Under the pieces are notes generated by a model. The model was not told the origin of the DNA. It saw only the letters and a list, made by a program, of their open reading frames with translations, and searched no databases. The position numbers were made by a program, and so were the translations under genes. Source: Nakamurella silvestris (GTDB lineage Bacteria > Actinomycetota > Actinomycetes > Mycobacteriales > Nakamurellaceae). Taken from it: DNA of 64,000 nucleotides. The stretch spans positions 17,662 through 81,661 of the forward strand of contig QXCQ01000200.1 in NCBI GenBank assembly GCA_003576535.1, written 5' to 3'. Positions 9,158-19,389 of the stretch are shown here, one piece after another. Every line of letters starts with the position of its first letter. Within the stretch, counting starts at the first letter, position 1.

Positions 9158-10153
9158 ATGGAACCTCCCGTGCGCTCGCCCGCCACTCCGCCTCCCACTA
9201 CAACCCCGCCTCCCACAACCACCCCGCCTCCCACTACAACCCCGCCTCCCGCGACCTTCACCCGCAGGACGGCTCTGCGGTCGGGGGACACCGACGGTCT
9301 GCTGGGCCGCCGGGTACGGACCTCTGAACTGACCCGGCTGCGCCGCGGGGGTTACGCCGATTCCGGGGAGCTGGCCGCCGCGTCGCGGGAGGACCGGCAC
9401 CTGGCGTTGATCGAGGCCTCGGCCGATGCGCTCGGTGCCGAGGAGGTGCTCAGCCACGTCTCCGCCGCGGTCCTGCACGGCCTCCCTGTCTGGGACATTC
9501 CGCTCGGCCGGGTGCACATCACCAAGTCCCGCAGCTCCGGTGGCCATCGCAACAGCCGGCTGCACACCCACCCCGCACCCCTGGACCCCGCGGAGGTGAC
9601 GACGGTCGGCAGGTATCTCGTCACCTCCGTGGCACGTACCGTCGTCGATCTGGCGCGGGCGTCGGGGTTCGAGCAGGAGGTGGTGGTTGCCGACGCCGCC
9701 TTGCACCGCGGGCTGGTGCAGCCGGCCGAGTTGCAGGCCGAGCTGGCGAAGGTGCACCGGCGGCACGGTGCGTCGATGGCCCGCCAGGTGGTCGCCTTCG
9801 CCTCGCCGTTGAGCGAGAGCGTCGGCGAGTCCCGCAGTCGGGTGCTGTTCGACCGGCACGGGCTGCCCCGGCCGACCGAACAGTTCGAGGTGGTCGACGC
9901 GGACGGCCACCCGTGCGGACGAGCGGACTTCGCCTGGGAGGACGGGCGGCTGGTCGGCGAGTTCGACGGGTACGTCAAGTACGAGAAACTGCTGCGCCCG
10001 GGGGAGTCCTCCGGGCAGGCGGTGTTCCGGGAGAAGCGCCGGGAGGACAGCTTCCGGGAGGCCGGATCCGTGGTCATACGGTGGGTCTGGGCGGACCTGG
10101 ACGAACCGGCCGCCCTGGTCCGACGGCTGGGCCGGGCCCTGAAAAAGCTCTAG
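9158..10153 (+). CDS. AbiEi-like antitoxin-domain protein with nuclease-like C-terminus
   Basis: A 331-residue protein of a large actinobacterial group. It has an AbiEi-type winged-helix N-terminal region (about residues 35-110: SELTRLRRGGYAD, then a VLSHVSAAVLHGLP segment). The C-terminal region (about 215-320) resembles a DUF559/Vsr-like restriction-endonuclease fold: GRADFAWEDGRLVGEFDGYVKY would supply the acidic and Lys residues, and FREKRREDSFREAG follows. Function is not established; these genes are often annotated as antitoxin-like but usually stand alone, as here, with no toxin next door. The N-terminal ~30 residues are odd: Thr/Pro repeats from an 18-bp tandem repeat. Same-family palindromes lie on both sides, and the stop codon TAG runs into the downstream one. 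Confidence 0.7.
   Translation: MEPPVRSPATPPPTTTPPPTTTPPPTTTPPPATFTRRTALRSGDTDGLLGRRVRTSELTRLRRGGYADSGELAAASREDRHLALIEASADALGAEEVLSHVSAAVLHGLPVWDIPLGRVHITKSRSSGGHRNSRLHTHPAPLDPAEVTTVGRYLVTSVARTVVDLARASGFEQEVVVADAALHRGLVQPAELQAELAKVHRRHGASMARQVVAFASPLSESVGESRSRVLFDRHGLPRPTEQFEVVDADGHPCGRADFAWEDGRLVGEFDGYVKYEKLLRPGESSGQAVFREKRREDSFREAGSVVIRWVWADLDEPAALVRRLGRALKKL
9188..9256 (+). repeat. 18-bp tandem repeat, about 3.5 units
   Basis: Units of CCGCCTCCCACTACAACC at 9188, 9206 and 9224, plus a partial unit at 9242, lie at the start of the AbiEi-like gene and encode PPPTTT repeats. They may be a length-variable leader to the protein, or mark a start that is really further downstream. Confidence 0.8.
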
Positions 10154-10222
10154 TTCCCGCGCACGATGTTGCTCCTCGCGCACGAAACATCGTGCGCGAG
10201 AACGAACATCGTGCGCGGGAAC
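10153..10222. repeat. 70-bp intergenic palindrome, family B copy 2
   Basis: Begins with the last base of the AbiEi-like stop codon and ends 8 bp before the pepA stop, between two convergent genes. A bidirectional terminator role is plausible. Confidence 0.88.
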
Positions 10223-10230
10223 GGAGGGGT

Positions 10231-11682
10231 TTACTGGGCGGCCAGCTCCTCGAGGGTGGCCAGGATGGTGCGTACCGGCACCCCGGTCCCGCCGACACCG
10301 GTGTAGCCGAAGGCCTTCTTGGTGTTGTAGGCCGGTCCGGCCACGTCCAGGTGCACCCAGGGCAGCCCCTCGGGGACGAACTCGGCCAGGTAGTGGGCGG
10401 CCACCAGCATGCCGCCGGCCCGGTCGTTGGAGACGTTGGCGATGTCGGCCAGCGAGGAGTCCAGCCCCTCGCGCAGCTCCTCCGGCATCGGCATCGCCCA
10501 GCCGCCGTCACCGGTCTCCCGGGCGATCTCGGCGACCCGGTCCCGGAAGGACTCCGTGCCCATCACACCCATGGTGCGATTGCCCAGGGCCACCACGGCC
10601 GCCCCGGTCAGGGTCGAGGTCTCGATCAGGTAGTCCGGGTCGTCCTGGGCCGCGCGCACGATCGCATCGGCCAGCACCAGCCGGCCCTCGGCGTCGGTGT
10701 TGAGCACGTGGACCGTCTTGCCGCCGAAGTGGCGAAGGACGTCACCGGGGCGGTAGGAGGTCCCGGAGACCAGGTTCTCGGCGAGCGGGACCGTGGCCGT
10801 GACGGCGATGTCGAGCTTCAGGGCCGCCGCGGCGATGACGGTGGCCACCACGGCCGCCGCCCCGGACATGTCCGAGGTCATGTTCTCCATGCCGGCGGCC
10901 GGTTTGATCGAGAGCCCGCCGGAGTCGAAGGTGATGCCCTTGCCGATCAACGCCACCGACTTGGTCGCACCCGCGGGGGCGTAGCTGATCCGGACCAGCC
11001 GCGGCGGACGGCTCGACCCGCCGCCGACGCCGAGGATCCCGCCGTAACCGCCGGCGGCCAGGTCCTTCTCGTCCAGCACCTCGACCGCGAGTCCGGCCTC
11101 CGCAGCAGCCGCGCTCGCCCGATCGGCGAACACCGCCGGGGGCAGGTCGTTGGGGGCGGTGTTGATCAGGTCGCGGGCCAGGGCGACGGCCTCACCGGCG
11201 ACGACGGCGTGACGCAGGGCCGACGCCGCGGTGGCGTCGTCGGCGTCGGCGACCAGCAGGGTGACCTGCTCCACCGGGGCCTTGGACGGCTCCTTGTAGG
11301 CGGTGAAGACGTACGCGCCCAGGAGATGGCCCTCGGCTGCGGCACCGAGGTCGATCGCGCCGAGGGTGCTGACGACGTGGGTGCGGCCCGCAAGGTACCG
11401 GGAGGCCGAACCGGCGGCCTTGCGGACGCGTTCGGCCGTCAGGTCGGCCGGTGCGCCGAGCCCGGCGCCGGCGACACTCGCGACGGCGTAACCGGTGGGT
11501 GCGGGGATGACGGTGGTCTCGCCGAGGTTGCCGGTGGCGCCGGCCGCGCCCAGGGCGGCAGCCAGATCGGCGTGGGCCGCGTCGACGGCTGTCGCCACGC
11601 CGTCCACCGAATGCAGACCGATGACGAGGGCGTCGCCGTCGGCGGCGGTCGCGGTGGTCGAGGAGAGGACAAGGTGGGTCAT
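10231..11682 (-). CDS. pepA: leucyl aminopeptidase (M17)
   Basis: A 483-residue cytosolic aminopeptidase with two metal ions, releasing N-terminal residues from peptides. The N-terminal half is the variable domain. The catalytic domain has [15 protein letters not shown] (metal-ligand Lys and Asp), [10 protein letters not shown] (Asp ligand) and the M17 signature [12 protein letters not shown] (Asp and Glu ligands plus the catalytic Arg). ATG at 11682 gives an N-terminus starting with the domain's first strand ([13 protein letters not shown]). It is divergent from gcvT (118-bp gap with the two promoters) and convergent with the AbiEi-like gene. Confidence 0.95.
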   Translation of the reverse strand: MTHLVLSSTTATAADGDALVIGLHSVDGVATAVDAAHADLAAALGAAGATGNLGETTVIPAPTGYAVASVAGAGLGAPADLTAERVRKAAGSASRYLAGRTHVVSTLGAIDLGAAAEGHLLGAYVFTAYKEPSKAPVEQVTLLVADADDATAASALRHAVVAGEAVALARDLINTAPNDLPPAVFADRASAAAAEAGLAVEVLDEKDLAAGGYGGILGVGGGSSRPPRLVRISYAPAGATKSVALIGKGITFDSGGLSIKPAAGMENMTSDMSGAAAVVATVIAAAALKLDIAVTATVPLAENLVSGTSYRPGDVLRHFGGKTVHVLNTDAEGRLVLADAIVRAAQDDPDYLIETSTLTGAAVVALGNRTMGVMGTESFRDRVAEIARETGDGGWAMPMPEELREGLDSSLADIANVSNDRAGGMLVAAHYLAEFVPEGLPWVHLDVAGPAYNTKKAFGYTGVGGTGVPVRTILATLEELAAQ

Positions 11683-11800
11683 CTGCGGGAAACTCCTTTG
11701 TGTGACGTTCGCTTCAAAATCTCCGTCTCGCGTCCACGTGGGGCGAAAATTTTGCTGCTCCCAACCTAACCGCTGTCGCCGGAGTGGCTACGGTGTGCCC

Positions 11801-12940
11801 ATGGCTGATACCCCCGCACCGGAGAGCGCGTCCTCCGCACCCGACCTTCTCACCTCCCCGCTCCACGAGGCCCACGTCGCCCTCGGCGCGACCATGGCCG
11901 AGTTCGGCGGCTGGGAGATGCCCATCTCCTACGCCGGCTCCGGCGTGGTCTCCGAGCACCAGGCGGTGCGGCAGGCAGTGGGGATCTTCGACGTCTCCCA
12001 CCTGGGCAAGGCCCTGGTGAGCGGTCCTGGGGCAGCTGATTTCGTCAACAGCACTCTGACCAACGACCTGGTCCGGATCGCCCCCGGGCAGGCCCAGTAC
12101 ACCTTGTGCTGCAACGACAACGGAGGGGTGATCGATGACCTGATCGCCTACCTCGTCGGCCCGGACGAGGTGTTCCTGGTGCCGAACGCCGCCAACACCG
12201 CCGCGGTGGTCGCCCGCCTGCAGGCCGCGGCTCCGGCCGGGGTGGAGGTCCGGAACCAGCACCGTGAGTTCGGCGTCATCGCCGTCCAGGGCCCGCGGTC
12301 CGAGGCTCTGCTGACCGCCGTCGGTCTGCCGACCGACCTGGACTACATGGCCTGGCGGGACGGCACCTTCCAGGGCCTCCCGGTGCGGGTCTGCCGGACC
12401 GGTTACACCGGTGAGTACGGGTTCGAGCTGCTCCCGGCCTGGGATGTGGCCCGGCCGTTGTGGGACGCACTGCTGGCGGCAGGGGCCGAGCACGGTGCGA
12501 AGCCGGCCGGTCTGGGGGCGCGGGACACCCTGCGGACCGAGATGGGCTACCCGTTGCACGGACAGGACCTGTCGGAGGAGATCACCCCGGTCCAGGCGAA
12601 ATCGGGCTGGGCCGTCGGCTGGTCGAAGCCGGCCTTCTGGGGGCGCGAGGCGTTGCTGGCCGAGCGTACCGACGGAGCCGCCCGCACCCTGGTCGGGCTC
12701 GACGCGATCGACCGGGGCATCCCGCGGGCCCACCAGCAGGTGCTCGACGCCGAGGGGGCTGTCATCGGTGAGGTCACCTCGGGAACCCACTCGCCGACGC
12801 TCGGGCACGGGATCGCGCTGGCCTTGATCAACACGGCCTCCGCCCCCGCCCTGGGGGACGAGGTGGTGGTGGACGTCCGCGGCCGGAAGCTGCGGATGAC
12901 GGTGGTCAAGCCCCCGTTCGTCGAGTCCCACGTGCGCTGA
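11801..12940 (+). CDS. gcvT: glycine cleavage system T protein (aminomethyltransferase)
   Basis: A 379-residue folate-dependent enzyme that takes the aminomethyl group from lipoylated H protein and yields 5,10-methylene-tetrahydrofolate and ammonia. Seen: the N-terminal folate-binding region ([20 protein letters not shown]), the [10 protein letters not shown] segment near residue 205, [16 protein letters not shown] near 240 and the C-terminal barrel domain ([13 protein letters not shown]). ATG at 11801 precedes a short Ala/Pro/Ser-rich leader before the conserved HEAHVALG. A strong hairpin terminator follows the gene at 12961. H and P proteins are not in the window. The lipoate dependence of the system fits the lip genes downstream. 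Confidence 0.95.
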   Translation: MADTPAPESASSAPDLLTSPLHEAHVALGATMAEFGGWEMPISYAGSGVVSEHQAVRQAVGIFDVSHLGKALVSGPGAADFVNSTLTNDLVRIAPGQAQYTLCCNDNGGVIDDLIAYLVGPDEVFLVPNAANTAAVVARLQAAAPAGVEVRNQHREFGVIAVQGPRSEALLTAVGLPTDLDYMAWRDGTFQGLPVRVCRTGYTGEYGFELLPAWDVARPLWDALLAAGAEHGAKPAGLGARDTLRTEMGYPLHGQDLSEEITPVQAKSGWAVGWSKPAFWGREALLAERTDGAARTLVGLDAIDRGIPRAHQQVLDAEGAVIGEVTSGTHSPTLGHGIALALINTASAPALGDEVVVDVRGRKLRMTVVKPPFVESHVR

Positions 12941-12960
12941 CCCGCGCACCGCACCGCGTG

Positions 12961-13000
12961 CGAAAGGCCCCCGTCGGATTCTCCCGACGGGGGCCTTTCG
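12961..13000 (+). terminator. intrinsic terminator after gcvT
   Basis: Perfect 17-bp stem CGAAAGGCCCCCGTCGG with its complement around a 6-base loop (ATTCTC), 20 bp after the gcvT stop, ending in CCTTTCGTGT. It separates gcvT from the methyltransferase gene. Confidence 0.9.
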
Positions 13001-13053
13001 TGTCCCGGCACCCAGGAGTACAGTTCTCGTATGACGGGAAAGAATCTCACCAT

Positions 13054-13851
13054 GTGGGAACAAGTAGCGAAAACGAACTACCGGTCTGGGACGGCGCGAG
13101 CTATGCGGCGAACACCGGCCACCATCGCCTGACCGATGCCGCCTTCCTGGACACGGTCACCTTCGGGCCGACCGATCGGGTGTTGGACATCGGCTGCGGC
13201 GCCGGTGATTTCACTCGGAAGGTGGCCGACCTGATCCCCGACGGCTGGGTCACCGGCGTCGATCCCTCGGCCTCGCTGCTCGACCATGCCCGCGGCATCG
13301 CCGGGCCGAATCAGGTGTTCCAGGGACTTCGTGCCCAGGAGCTGGCCCGGGTGGAACGGGACCGCGACTTCGACGCGATCCTGTCCCGGGCCACCCTCCA
13401 CTGGGTACCGAAGGTCGACCATCCCGGCGTCCTGCTGGCAGCACGCGACCTGCTGCGGCCCGGCGGCATCCTGCGGCTGGAGTTCGGCGGCGGGGACAAC
13501 ATCGACGAGATGAGGCTCTGGCTCAACGAGATCGCCGCCGTGCACGGCGGGTCGGCCGATCCCTGGTACTTCCCGCAGGCGGGGGAGTACCTGGACCTGA
13601 TCGACGGTGCCGGGTTCGACCTGTCGGAGGGCTGGGTGCGGCTGATCGGCCAGCGTCGCTCCTTCGACCGGGTCGGGCTGATCGGCTGGTTGACCAGCCA
13701 GGCGGTGCAGGCCCACGAGGTCGCCATGACGACCGAGGGGGCAGCGGCCTTCCGGTCCCAGGTGGTCGAGGAGGTGGATCGGATGCGCCGTCCCGACGGC
13801 ACCTATGACCTCACCTTCACCCGGATGGATGTCTCCGCGCGCCGCCGCTGA
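13054..13851 (+). CDS. class I SAM-dependent methyltransferase
   Basis: A 265-residue methyltransferase of the small-molecule type. Motif I VLDIGCGAGDFT lies near residues 45-56, the acidic end of strand 2 is VTGVDPSASLL, motif post-II is FDAILSRATLHWV (about 110-122) and motif III is LLRPGGILRLEFGGG. The C-terminal half includes a Trp-rich substrate-side region (WYFPQAGEYLDL). It resembles trans-aconitate/UbiE-like enzymes, but the substrate cannot be assigned. The GTG start at 13054 is the first in-frame start after the gcvT terminator; an overlapping ATG at 13052 is in another frame. There is a 105-bp gap to ilvE. Confidence 0.8.
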   Translation: MGTSSENELPVWDGASYAANTGHHRLTDAAFLDTVTFGPTDRVLDIGCGAGDFTRKVADLIPDGWVTGVDPSASLLDHARGIAGPNQVFQGLRAQELARVERDRDFDAILSRATLHWVPKVDHPGVLLAARDLLRPGGILRLEFGGGDNIDEMRLWLNEIAAVHGGSADPWYFPQAGEYLDLIDGAGFDLSEGWVRLIGQRRSFDRVGLIGWLTSQAVQAHEVAMTTEGAAAFRSQVVEEVDRMRRPDGTYDLTFTRMDVSARRR

Positions 13852-13956
13852 CCCCCGATGTCGTCGCCGGTGACGCCCCTGCCGAGTCACGCCGGATCAC
13901 CCCCCGATAAACCTTCGACCCTCAACAGTCGGACGTCCTAAGAAGGCACTATTCTG

Positions 13957-15096
13957 ATGAGCATGTCTGCTTCCCACCTGTCTGCCAGCCCAGACACCAC
14001 GGCGTCCACCGGCTTCGCCCGGACCCTCAGCACCAGCCCGCGCAGTGACGACGATCGCGCGCAGATCCTGGCCGCTCCCGGCTTCGGCCGGTACTTCACC
14101 GACCACATGGTCGTCATCGACTACGACGTCGAAACCGGTTGGCATGACGCGCGGGTGGTTCCGTACGGGCCGTTCTCCCTCGACCCCGCGACGATGGTCC
14201 TGCACTACGGCCAGGAGATCTTCGAGGGCATCAAGGCCTACGGGCAGCCCGACGGCTCGGTGGCGACCTTCCGCCCCGAAGCCAACGCCGCTCGGCTCAA
14301 CCGCTCGGCGGCCCGCCTCGGCATGCCGGCCCTGCCGGAAGAGCTCTTCGTCGAGTCCCTGCGCGAGCTGGTGACGGTCGACCGGTCCTGGGTGCCGGAG
14401 GGTGACGAGGAGTCGTTGTACTTCCGCCCCTTCATGTTCGCCGCCGAGATCGGCCTCGGGGTCCGTCCGGCGAACAAGTACGTCTACTCCGTCATCGCCT
14501 CGCCGGCCGGCGGGTACTTCTCCGGTGGGATCACCCCGGTGAGCGTCTGGTGGTCCACCGACTACGTGCGTGCCGCCCCCGGTGGCACCGGTGCGGCGAA
14601 GACCGGGGGCAATTACGCCGCCTCCCTCGCCGCCCAGGCCGAAGCGGCCGAGAAGGGTTGCGACCAGGTCGTCTGGCTGGATGCCGTGGAACGCCGCTGG
14701 GTCGAGGAGATGGGCGGGATGAACCTGTTCTTCGTCTTCGGCTCCGGCAGCCAGATCGAGATCGTCACCCCGGAGCTGACGGGTTCGCTGCTGCCCGGCG
14801 TCACCCGCGACTCCCTGCTGCAGATCGCCCGGGACCTCGGCTACACCGCGACCGAGCGGCGGATCTCGACGGACGAGTGGGCCAAGGCCAACGAGTCCGG
14901 TGAACTGACCGAGGTGTTCGCCTGCGGCACCGCCGCGGTGATCACGCCGGTCGGGTCCGTCAAGCACGCCGAAGGGGAGTTCGACATCGCCGGCGGCGGC
15001 ACCGGTCCGGTGACCCTGCAGCTGCGTGAGGCCCTGACCTCATTGCAGCGTGGCACCACCCCGGACACCCACGGGTGGATGACCACCCTGGTCTGA
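13957..15096 (+). CDS. ilvE: branched-chain amino acid aminotransferase
   Basis: A 379-residue fold-type IV PLP enzyme interconverting branched-chain amino acids and their 2-oxo acids. Seen: the N-terminal [25 protein letters not shown] (family core near residue 90), the region around the PLP-binding Lys (TGGNYAASL, about 210), and class-IV signature elements ([26 protein letters not shown]). ATG at 13957 is taken; a second in-frame ATG lies two codons on. The gcvT-ilvE order matches the equivalent mycobacterial region. A 70-bp palindrome follows 25 bp after the stop and faces the convergent rpmB. Confidence 0.95.
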   Translation: MSMSASHLSASPDTTASTGFARTLSTSPRSDDDRAQILAAPGFGRYFTDHMVVIDYDVETGWHDARVVPYGPFSLDPATMVLHYGQEIFEGIKAYGQPDGSVATFRPEANAARLNRSAARLGMPALPEELFVESLRELVTVDRSWVPEGDEESLYFRPFMFAAEIGLGVRPANKYVYSVIASPAGGYFSGGITPVSVWWSTDYVRAAPGGTGAAKTGGNYAASLAAQAEAAEKGCDQVVWLDAVERRWVEEMGGMNLFFVFGSGSQIEIVTPELTGSLLPGVTRDSLLQIARDLGYTATERRISTDEWAKANESGELTEVFACGTAAVITPVGSVKHAEGEFDIAGGGTGPVTLQLREALTSLQRGTTPDTHGWMTTLV

Positions 15097-15121
15097 GCGC
15101 AGCGGGCAGGCTGAATCCCCT

Positions 15122-15191
15122 GTTCCCGCGCACGTTGTTGCTCCTCGCTCGCGTTGCATCGCGCGCGAGGAGCAACAACGTGCGCGGGAAC
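15122..15191. repeat. 70-bp intergenic palindrome, family B copy 3
   Basis: Lies between convergent ilvE and rpmB. Arms are GTTCCCGCGCACGTTGTTG and its complement, with an inner GCTCCTCGC/GCGAGGAGC stem. Probable shared terminator. Confidence 0.88.
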
Positions 15192-15289
15192 GGTGGGGGG
15201 ACAACGCAACATGGCGGCAACTCCCCGAAGGGAATTGCCGCCATGTCGAACGTATTGAATTACAGCACCAGCGGTGCCGGCATCCGCGA

Positions 15290-15484
15290 TCAGGCGGAGC
15301 GGACGACCTTACCGGCCTTCAGGCAGGAGGTGCAGGCGTTGACCCGACCAACGGTGCCCGGCTTGATGAGAGCGCGGACCGCCTGGATGTTCGGATTCCA
15401 ACGACGGTGCGTCCGGCGGTGGGAGTGGGAGACGTTCATCCCGAAACCCGGGCCCTTGCCACAGACATCACACACGGCAGCCAC
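15290..15484 (-). CDS. rpmB: 50S ribosomal protein L28
   Basis: A 64-residue L28 of the zinc-binding type: the CDVC pair at the N terminus and the CTSC pair near residue 51 form the zinc ribbon. Conserved core: [18 protein letters not shown] at 15484 gives the standard N-terminus ([15 protein letters not shown]); a GGGGT element upstream can serve as the ribosome site. It is divergent from the FakA-like/recG pair across a 249-bp gap, which holds the promoters and nothing else I can identify. Confidence 0.95.
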   Translation of the reverse strand: MAAVCDVCGKGPGFGMNVSHSHRRTHRRWNPNIQAVRALIKPGTVGRVNACTSCLKAGKVVRSA

Positions 15485-15733
15485 TTGGGGTACCCCTATC
15501 AAAGATTGTGGATCTGGCCTCGCGACCGATCGTGAACAGACATAGGCAGCCGCGTCGAGACGAGGCAACCTTCGAAGAGTACCGGCCGGTGGGGTGCTCC
15601 ACCAAATCCGTCCCCCGGGCCCCGGCCCACCGTACGACGACAGGGGAGTGTCGGTCGATCGCGCTAGCGTGGGCGGTACCGCCGAGCCGGTCGGCGGCCC
15701 GGTGGATCTCATTCGGAAGTAGGTGCGGCGGCT

Positions 15734-16630
15734 GTGTCCCAGCATGGGTCCGAGGCCCGGACATCGGTTGGTGTCGATCTGATCGACGAATGGATGGCGT
15801 CCCTGCAGGTGCGGTGGCTGCCCCGGCATCCTGCCGACCGCCCGCTCGAGGTGGCCAACCCCGACCACGAGCGGCTCGTCGCCGCCGTTCCGGCCTGGGC
15901 GGAGCTCCTCCGCGGTGCCGTCACCGACCCGCACGGCTCGCCGGAGTGGAATCTGGACCCGGCCGATCCTCGTTCCGTGCAGGTCGTCGACGCCTACTTC
16001 GCCGGTTTCGCCCTCGCCCTCGGTTCGGCGTTGCGGATCCCGCCCGACCCCGATATCGAGGACTCCCAGCCCATCGTGCTGGCCACCGCCGTCATGGGGG
16101 CAGCAGCGATGGTGGAGCGCCTGGAGATCTTCCCGGAACTGGCCGAGCGGGGATCCCCGCAGGCCGAGCTGATCTGGGGAACCGAGCTGGCCACCGCCAC
16201 GGCGGCCGCCGGTATCGCCGTCGACCTGGGCAGCAACCGCGGCAGCCTGGTCGAGGTGATCAGGGGCGCGGCCACGGTCGCGGCCGACGTCACCGACGGC
16301 CACACCGGGCCGGGGTACCAGGTCGCGGTGATCCTGACCGCCCTCGCCGACGTGATCGATCCGCCGACGGAACGGGACGAAGGCCGGCACCGCTACGAGA
16401 TCGGGTTCCGGGTCGACCTTCCCGGCACCGGGCTCGAGGAAGCGGCGGCCATCGTCCGCGGCTGGCTCGAGCCGGTCTACCGGGTGGGGAACGTGCTGGA
16501 ACTGGACGTCGAACCCCGGCCGGGCGGAGATGGCTATCTGGTGAGTGTTCTGACACGTCAGGCAGGTCCGGTGGTGCAGGCCCTCTACGACCACGACCGG
16601 CCCGAGGAACTGCGCATCGAGGTTCGTTGA
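15734..16630 (+). CDS. degenerate DAK2/FakA-like protein upstream of recG
   Basis: A 298-residue protein in the slot where actinomycetes carry the DAK2-domain fatty acid kinase gene (rpmB-fakA-recG). The C-terminal ~85 residues match the middle domain of FakA in pattern ([45 protein letters not shown]). The helical N-terminal part keeps [16 protein letters not shown] segments but has none of the kinase metal-binding residues expected in FakA (the DGDTG-type motif), and the DegV-like C-terminal domain is missing. It is therefore probably not an active fatty acid kinase. GTG at 15734 is assumed. The stop overlaps the recG ATG (TGATG), so the two are coupled. The family link is inference from pattern and position. 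Confidence 0.6.
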   Translation: MSQHGSEARTSVGVDLIDEWMASLQVRWLPRHPADRPLEVANPDHERLVAAVPAWAELLRGAVTDPHGSPEWNLDPADPRSVQVVDAYFAGFALALGSALRIPPDPDIEDSQPIVLATAVMGAAAMVERLEIFPELAERGSPQAELIWGTELATATAAAGIAVDLGSNRGSLVEVIRGAATVAADVTDGHTGPGYQVAVILTALADVIDPPTERDEGRHRYEIGFRVDLPGTGLEEAAAIVRGWLEPVYRVGNVLELDVEPRPGGDGYLVSVLTRQAGPVVQALYDHDRPEELRIEVR

Positions 16631-18858
16631 TGAAGATAACGATGGAGACCAAGCTGAGTGAGGCCGTCGGGGCGCGGACGGCGAACCCGCTGGCCAAGGG
16701 GCTCGGCCTGGTGACGGTCGGCGACCTGTTGCGGCACTACCCGCGCAAGTACGACCAGCGCGGCAGACTGACGAACCTGTCCGAGTTGGAGATCGGCGAC
16801 CGGGTCACCGTCATGGCCAAGGTGGTCGACTCGTCCCACGCCTACACGCAGAAGGGCGGCAAAGGAGGACGGGGCCCGGCCCTGCACCGGCTGACCCTGA
16901 CCATCAGCGACGGCCGTTCCCGGCTCAAGGCCACCTTCTTCAACCAGATCTACCTGCTGCGGCTGCTGACGGTGGGGACCGAGGCCCTGTTCAGCGGCCG
17001 GATCAACACCTTCAACGGGGCTCTGCAACTCTCCGGTCCCACGGCTCTGCCGCTGGGGGTCGACCCGGAGGGCAAGGCCGAACAGATCGAGGAGTTCGCC
17101 GGCCTGATCCCGATCTACCCCCTCTCGGAGGGGCTGAGTCTGCAGACGGTGCAGAAGACCGTCAAACATGTCCTGGAGGTGATCGAGGACATCCCGGACC
17201 CGATTCCGGCGCAGACCCGGCTGGCGCGGGGGCTGGTCGGGCTGGACACGGCTCTGCGGGACATCCACCGGCCGCGGTCGGAGGCCGACAAGGCACGGGC
17301 CGAGACCCGGTTGGCCTATGACGAGGCCCTGGCCATGCAACTGGTGTTCGCCCAGCGACGGGAGGAGAGCAAGCAGTTCCCCGCCGAACCCTGCCCGCCC
17401 ATCCCCGACGGCCTGCTGGCGATCTTCGACGAGAACCTTCCCTTCGCACTGACGGCCGGTCAGCGCGAGGTGGGGGAGGCGATCTCCGCGGACCTGTCCA
17501 CCCTGCACCCGATGAACCGGTTGCTGCAGGGTGAGGTGGGGTCGGGGAAGACGGTGGTCGCCCTGCGGGCGATGCTGCAGGTCATCGACGGCGGTCGGCA
17601 GGCGGTGCTGCTCGCGCCGACCGAGGTGCTCGCCGCCCAGCACGCGCGGTCCCTGGCGAACATTCTGGGCCCGCTGGCCCGTGGGGGTGAGCTCGGCTCC
17701 CTGCGAGAGGCGACCAGGGTCACCCTGCTCACCGGTTCCCTGGGGGCTGCCGCCCGCAAACAGGCCCTGCTCGACATCGCCTCCGGGCAGGCCGGGATCG
17801 TGGTCGGCACCCACGCCCTCCTCGGCAAGGACGTGTTCTTCGCCGAACTCGGCCTGGTGGTGGTGGACGAACAGCACCGGTTCGGGGTGGAACAACGTGA
17901 TGCGCTGCGCAAGAAGCACCCCAAGGGCAATCCGCCGCACGTACTGGTGATGACCGCGACCCCGATCCCACGCACCGTGGCGATGACGGTGTACGGAGAC
18001 ATGGAGACCTCGACCCTGCGGGAACTGCCGGCCGGTCGGTCGCCCATCAAGACGAATGTGGTGCCGATGGGCCGGCAGACCTGGGTCGAACGGGTGTGGG
18101 AGGTGGTACGCGAGGAGGTCGCGAAGGGACGACAAACGTATGTGGTCTGCCCGCGGATCGGGGGCGACGGCCCGGAGGTCGACGAGGCGGACCCGGACGG
18201 TGACCCGGCGGACCTCGCCGAGCTCGTGGGCGACAAGAAACGACGGCCGCCGCTGGCGGTGGTCGATGTCGCCGAGCATCTGCGGTCAGGGCCGCTGGCG
18301 GGCCTGCGCCTGGCCGAGCTGACCGGGCGGATGCTGCCCGCCGAGAAGGACGCCGTGATGGGGGCCTTCGGGGCGGGGGAGGTGGATGTGCTGGTCGCGA
18401 CCACGGTGATCGAGGTCGGGGTCGACGTGCCCAACAGCACGGTGATGGTGGTGATGGACGCCCACCGGTTCGGTCTGTCCCAGATCCATCAGCTGCGCGG
18501 CCGGATCGGCCGGGGCTCCGAGGCGGGGATCTGCTTCCTGGTCCACGATGCCTCCCCGACGGGTGCGGCCGGACGAAGGTTGGACGTGGCCGCGTCCACC
18601 AACGACGGTTTCGAGCTCGCCCGGGCCGACCTCGAGTTCCGCCGGGAGGGGGACATCCTCGGCACCACCCAGGCGGGCCGGTCTACCTCGCTGCGGAAGC
18701 TGTCGATGATCGCCCACGAGGACATCATCGGGTGGGCGCGGGAGGATGCCGCCCAGGCGGTGGACACCGATCCCACGCTGCAGCGGTATCCGATGCTGGC
18801 CGCTCTGGTGCGGGCGATGTTCGACGAGGAGGACCGGTCCTTCCTGGAGAAGGGCTGA
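16630..18858 (+). CDS. recG: ATP-dependent DNA helicase RecG
   Basis: A 742-residue superfamily 2 translocase that remodels stalled forks and Holliday junctions. An N-terminal wedge/OB-fold domain (about residues 1-190) is followed by the helicase core: Walker A GEVGSGKT (about 301), Walker B box [11 protein letters not shown] (RecG-specific DEQH, about 410), TATPIPRT (motif III, about 439), [10 protein letters not shown] (motif V) and QLRGRIGRG (motif VI). There is a family-typical but Asp-rich insertion ([14 protein letters not shown], about 518-531) between motifs III and IV. The ATG overlaps the preceding stop codon; [11 protein letters not shown] fits the expected N-terminus. Confidence 0.95.
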   Translation: MKITMETKLSEAVGARTANPLAKGLGLVTVGDLLRHYPRKYDQRGRLTNLSELEIGDRVTVMAKVVDSSHAYTQKGGKGGRGPALHRLTLTISDGRSRLKATFFNQIYLLRLLTVGTEALFSGRINTFNGALQLSGPTALPLGVDPEGKAEQIEEFAGLIPIYPLSEGLSLQTVQKTVKHVLEVIEDIPDPIPAQTRLARGLVGLDTALRDIHRPRSEADKARAETRLAYDEALAMQLVFAQRREESKQFPAEPCPPIPDGLLAIFDENLPFALTAGQREVGEAISADLSTLHPMNRLLQGEVGSGKTVVALRAMLQVIDGGRQAVLLAPTEVLAAQHARSLANILGPLARGGELGSLREATRVTLLTGSLGAAARKQALLDIASGQAGIVVGTHALLGKDVFFAELGLVVVDEQHRFGVEQRDALRKKHPKGNPPHVLVMTATPIPRTVAMTVYGDMETSTLRELPAGRSPIKTNVVPMGRQTWVERVWEVVREEVAKGRQTYVVCPRIGGDGPEVDEADPDGDPADLAELVGDKKRRPPLAVVDVAEHLRSGPLAGLRLAELTGRMLPAEKDAVMGAFGAGEVDVLVATTVIEVGVDVPNSTVMVVMDAHRFGLSQIHQLRGRIGRGSEAGICFLVHDASPTGAAGRRLDVAASTNDGFELARADLEFRREGDILGTTQAGRSTSLRKLSMIAHEDIIGWAREDAAQAVDTDPTLQRYPMLAALVRAMFDEEDRSFLEKG

Positions 18859-18904
18859 CCCGGCCAGGTGATCGCTGCTGGTGGTTCCAGGGGATCGGGA
18901 CCGG

Positions 18905-19285
18905 TCAGCTCCGTTGCTCGATGAGAGTCAGTTGGGTGCCGTCGGGATCGACCAGGAACCCGGCTCGGAGTCCCCATTCCTGCAGCCGGATCGGTTGCAG
19001 TCGCGGCAGACCGAGTTCGGCCTCCGGTACTCCCGACCGGTGGATGGCCTCGTACAGCTCATCGAGGTCGGCGACCCGTAGGCAGCACATGAAGCTGCTC
19101 GAGCGCGGGTCGAGGTCGGGAAAGGGGAAGAACTCCAGCTGCAAGTCGCCCAGGGCCACGATCATCCACGTCCGGTCGCGGAAAACCCGCTCGAACCCGA
19201 ACCCTCCGTAGAAGGCTTCCGTCCTGTCGAAGTCGCGGGACGGAAGATTGGGTACGGCGCGGTCGTGCACGGGTGTCGAGACCAT
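18905..19285 (-). CDS. VOC family (bleomycin-resistance-like) protein
   Basis: A 126-residue protein of the vicinal-oxygen-chelate fold: two beta-alpha-beta-beta-beta units, with NLPSRDFDRTEAFYGGFGF at the first and FLVDPDGTQLTLIE at the C terminus. It is closest in look to the bleomycin-resistance/glyoxalase-like group, which sequesters drugs or carries out metal-dependent chemistry. The usual metal ligands are not clearly all present, so catalysis is uncertain. ATG at 19285 fits the domain start. It is convergent with recG, with a 46-bp gap. Confidence 0.8.
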   Translation of the reverse strand: MVSTPVHDRAVPNLPSRDFDRTEAFYGGFGFERVFRDRTWMIVALGDLQLEFFPFPDLDPRSSSFMCCLRVADLDELYEAIHRSGVPEAELGLPRLQPIRLQEWGLRAGFLVDPDGTQLTLIEQRS

Positions 19286-19389
19286 CGATCCATAGTGGCA
19301 GGTGGGGCCGCCTCGGGTCGGCAGGACCGAGGTCGGCTTCCACCCCCGCGTCGAGTCGTGGACCCTTGACGTCGCACCGGCAACTCGCG

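Noticed and set aside
12958..13053. Longer N-terminus for the methyltransferase starting inside the gcvT terminator
   Set aside because: The extra residues would be encoded by the terminator stem; GTG 13054 keeps the whole methyltransferase domain.
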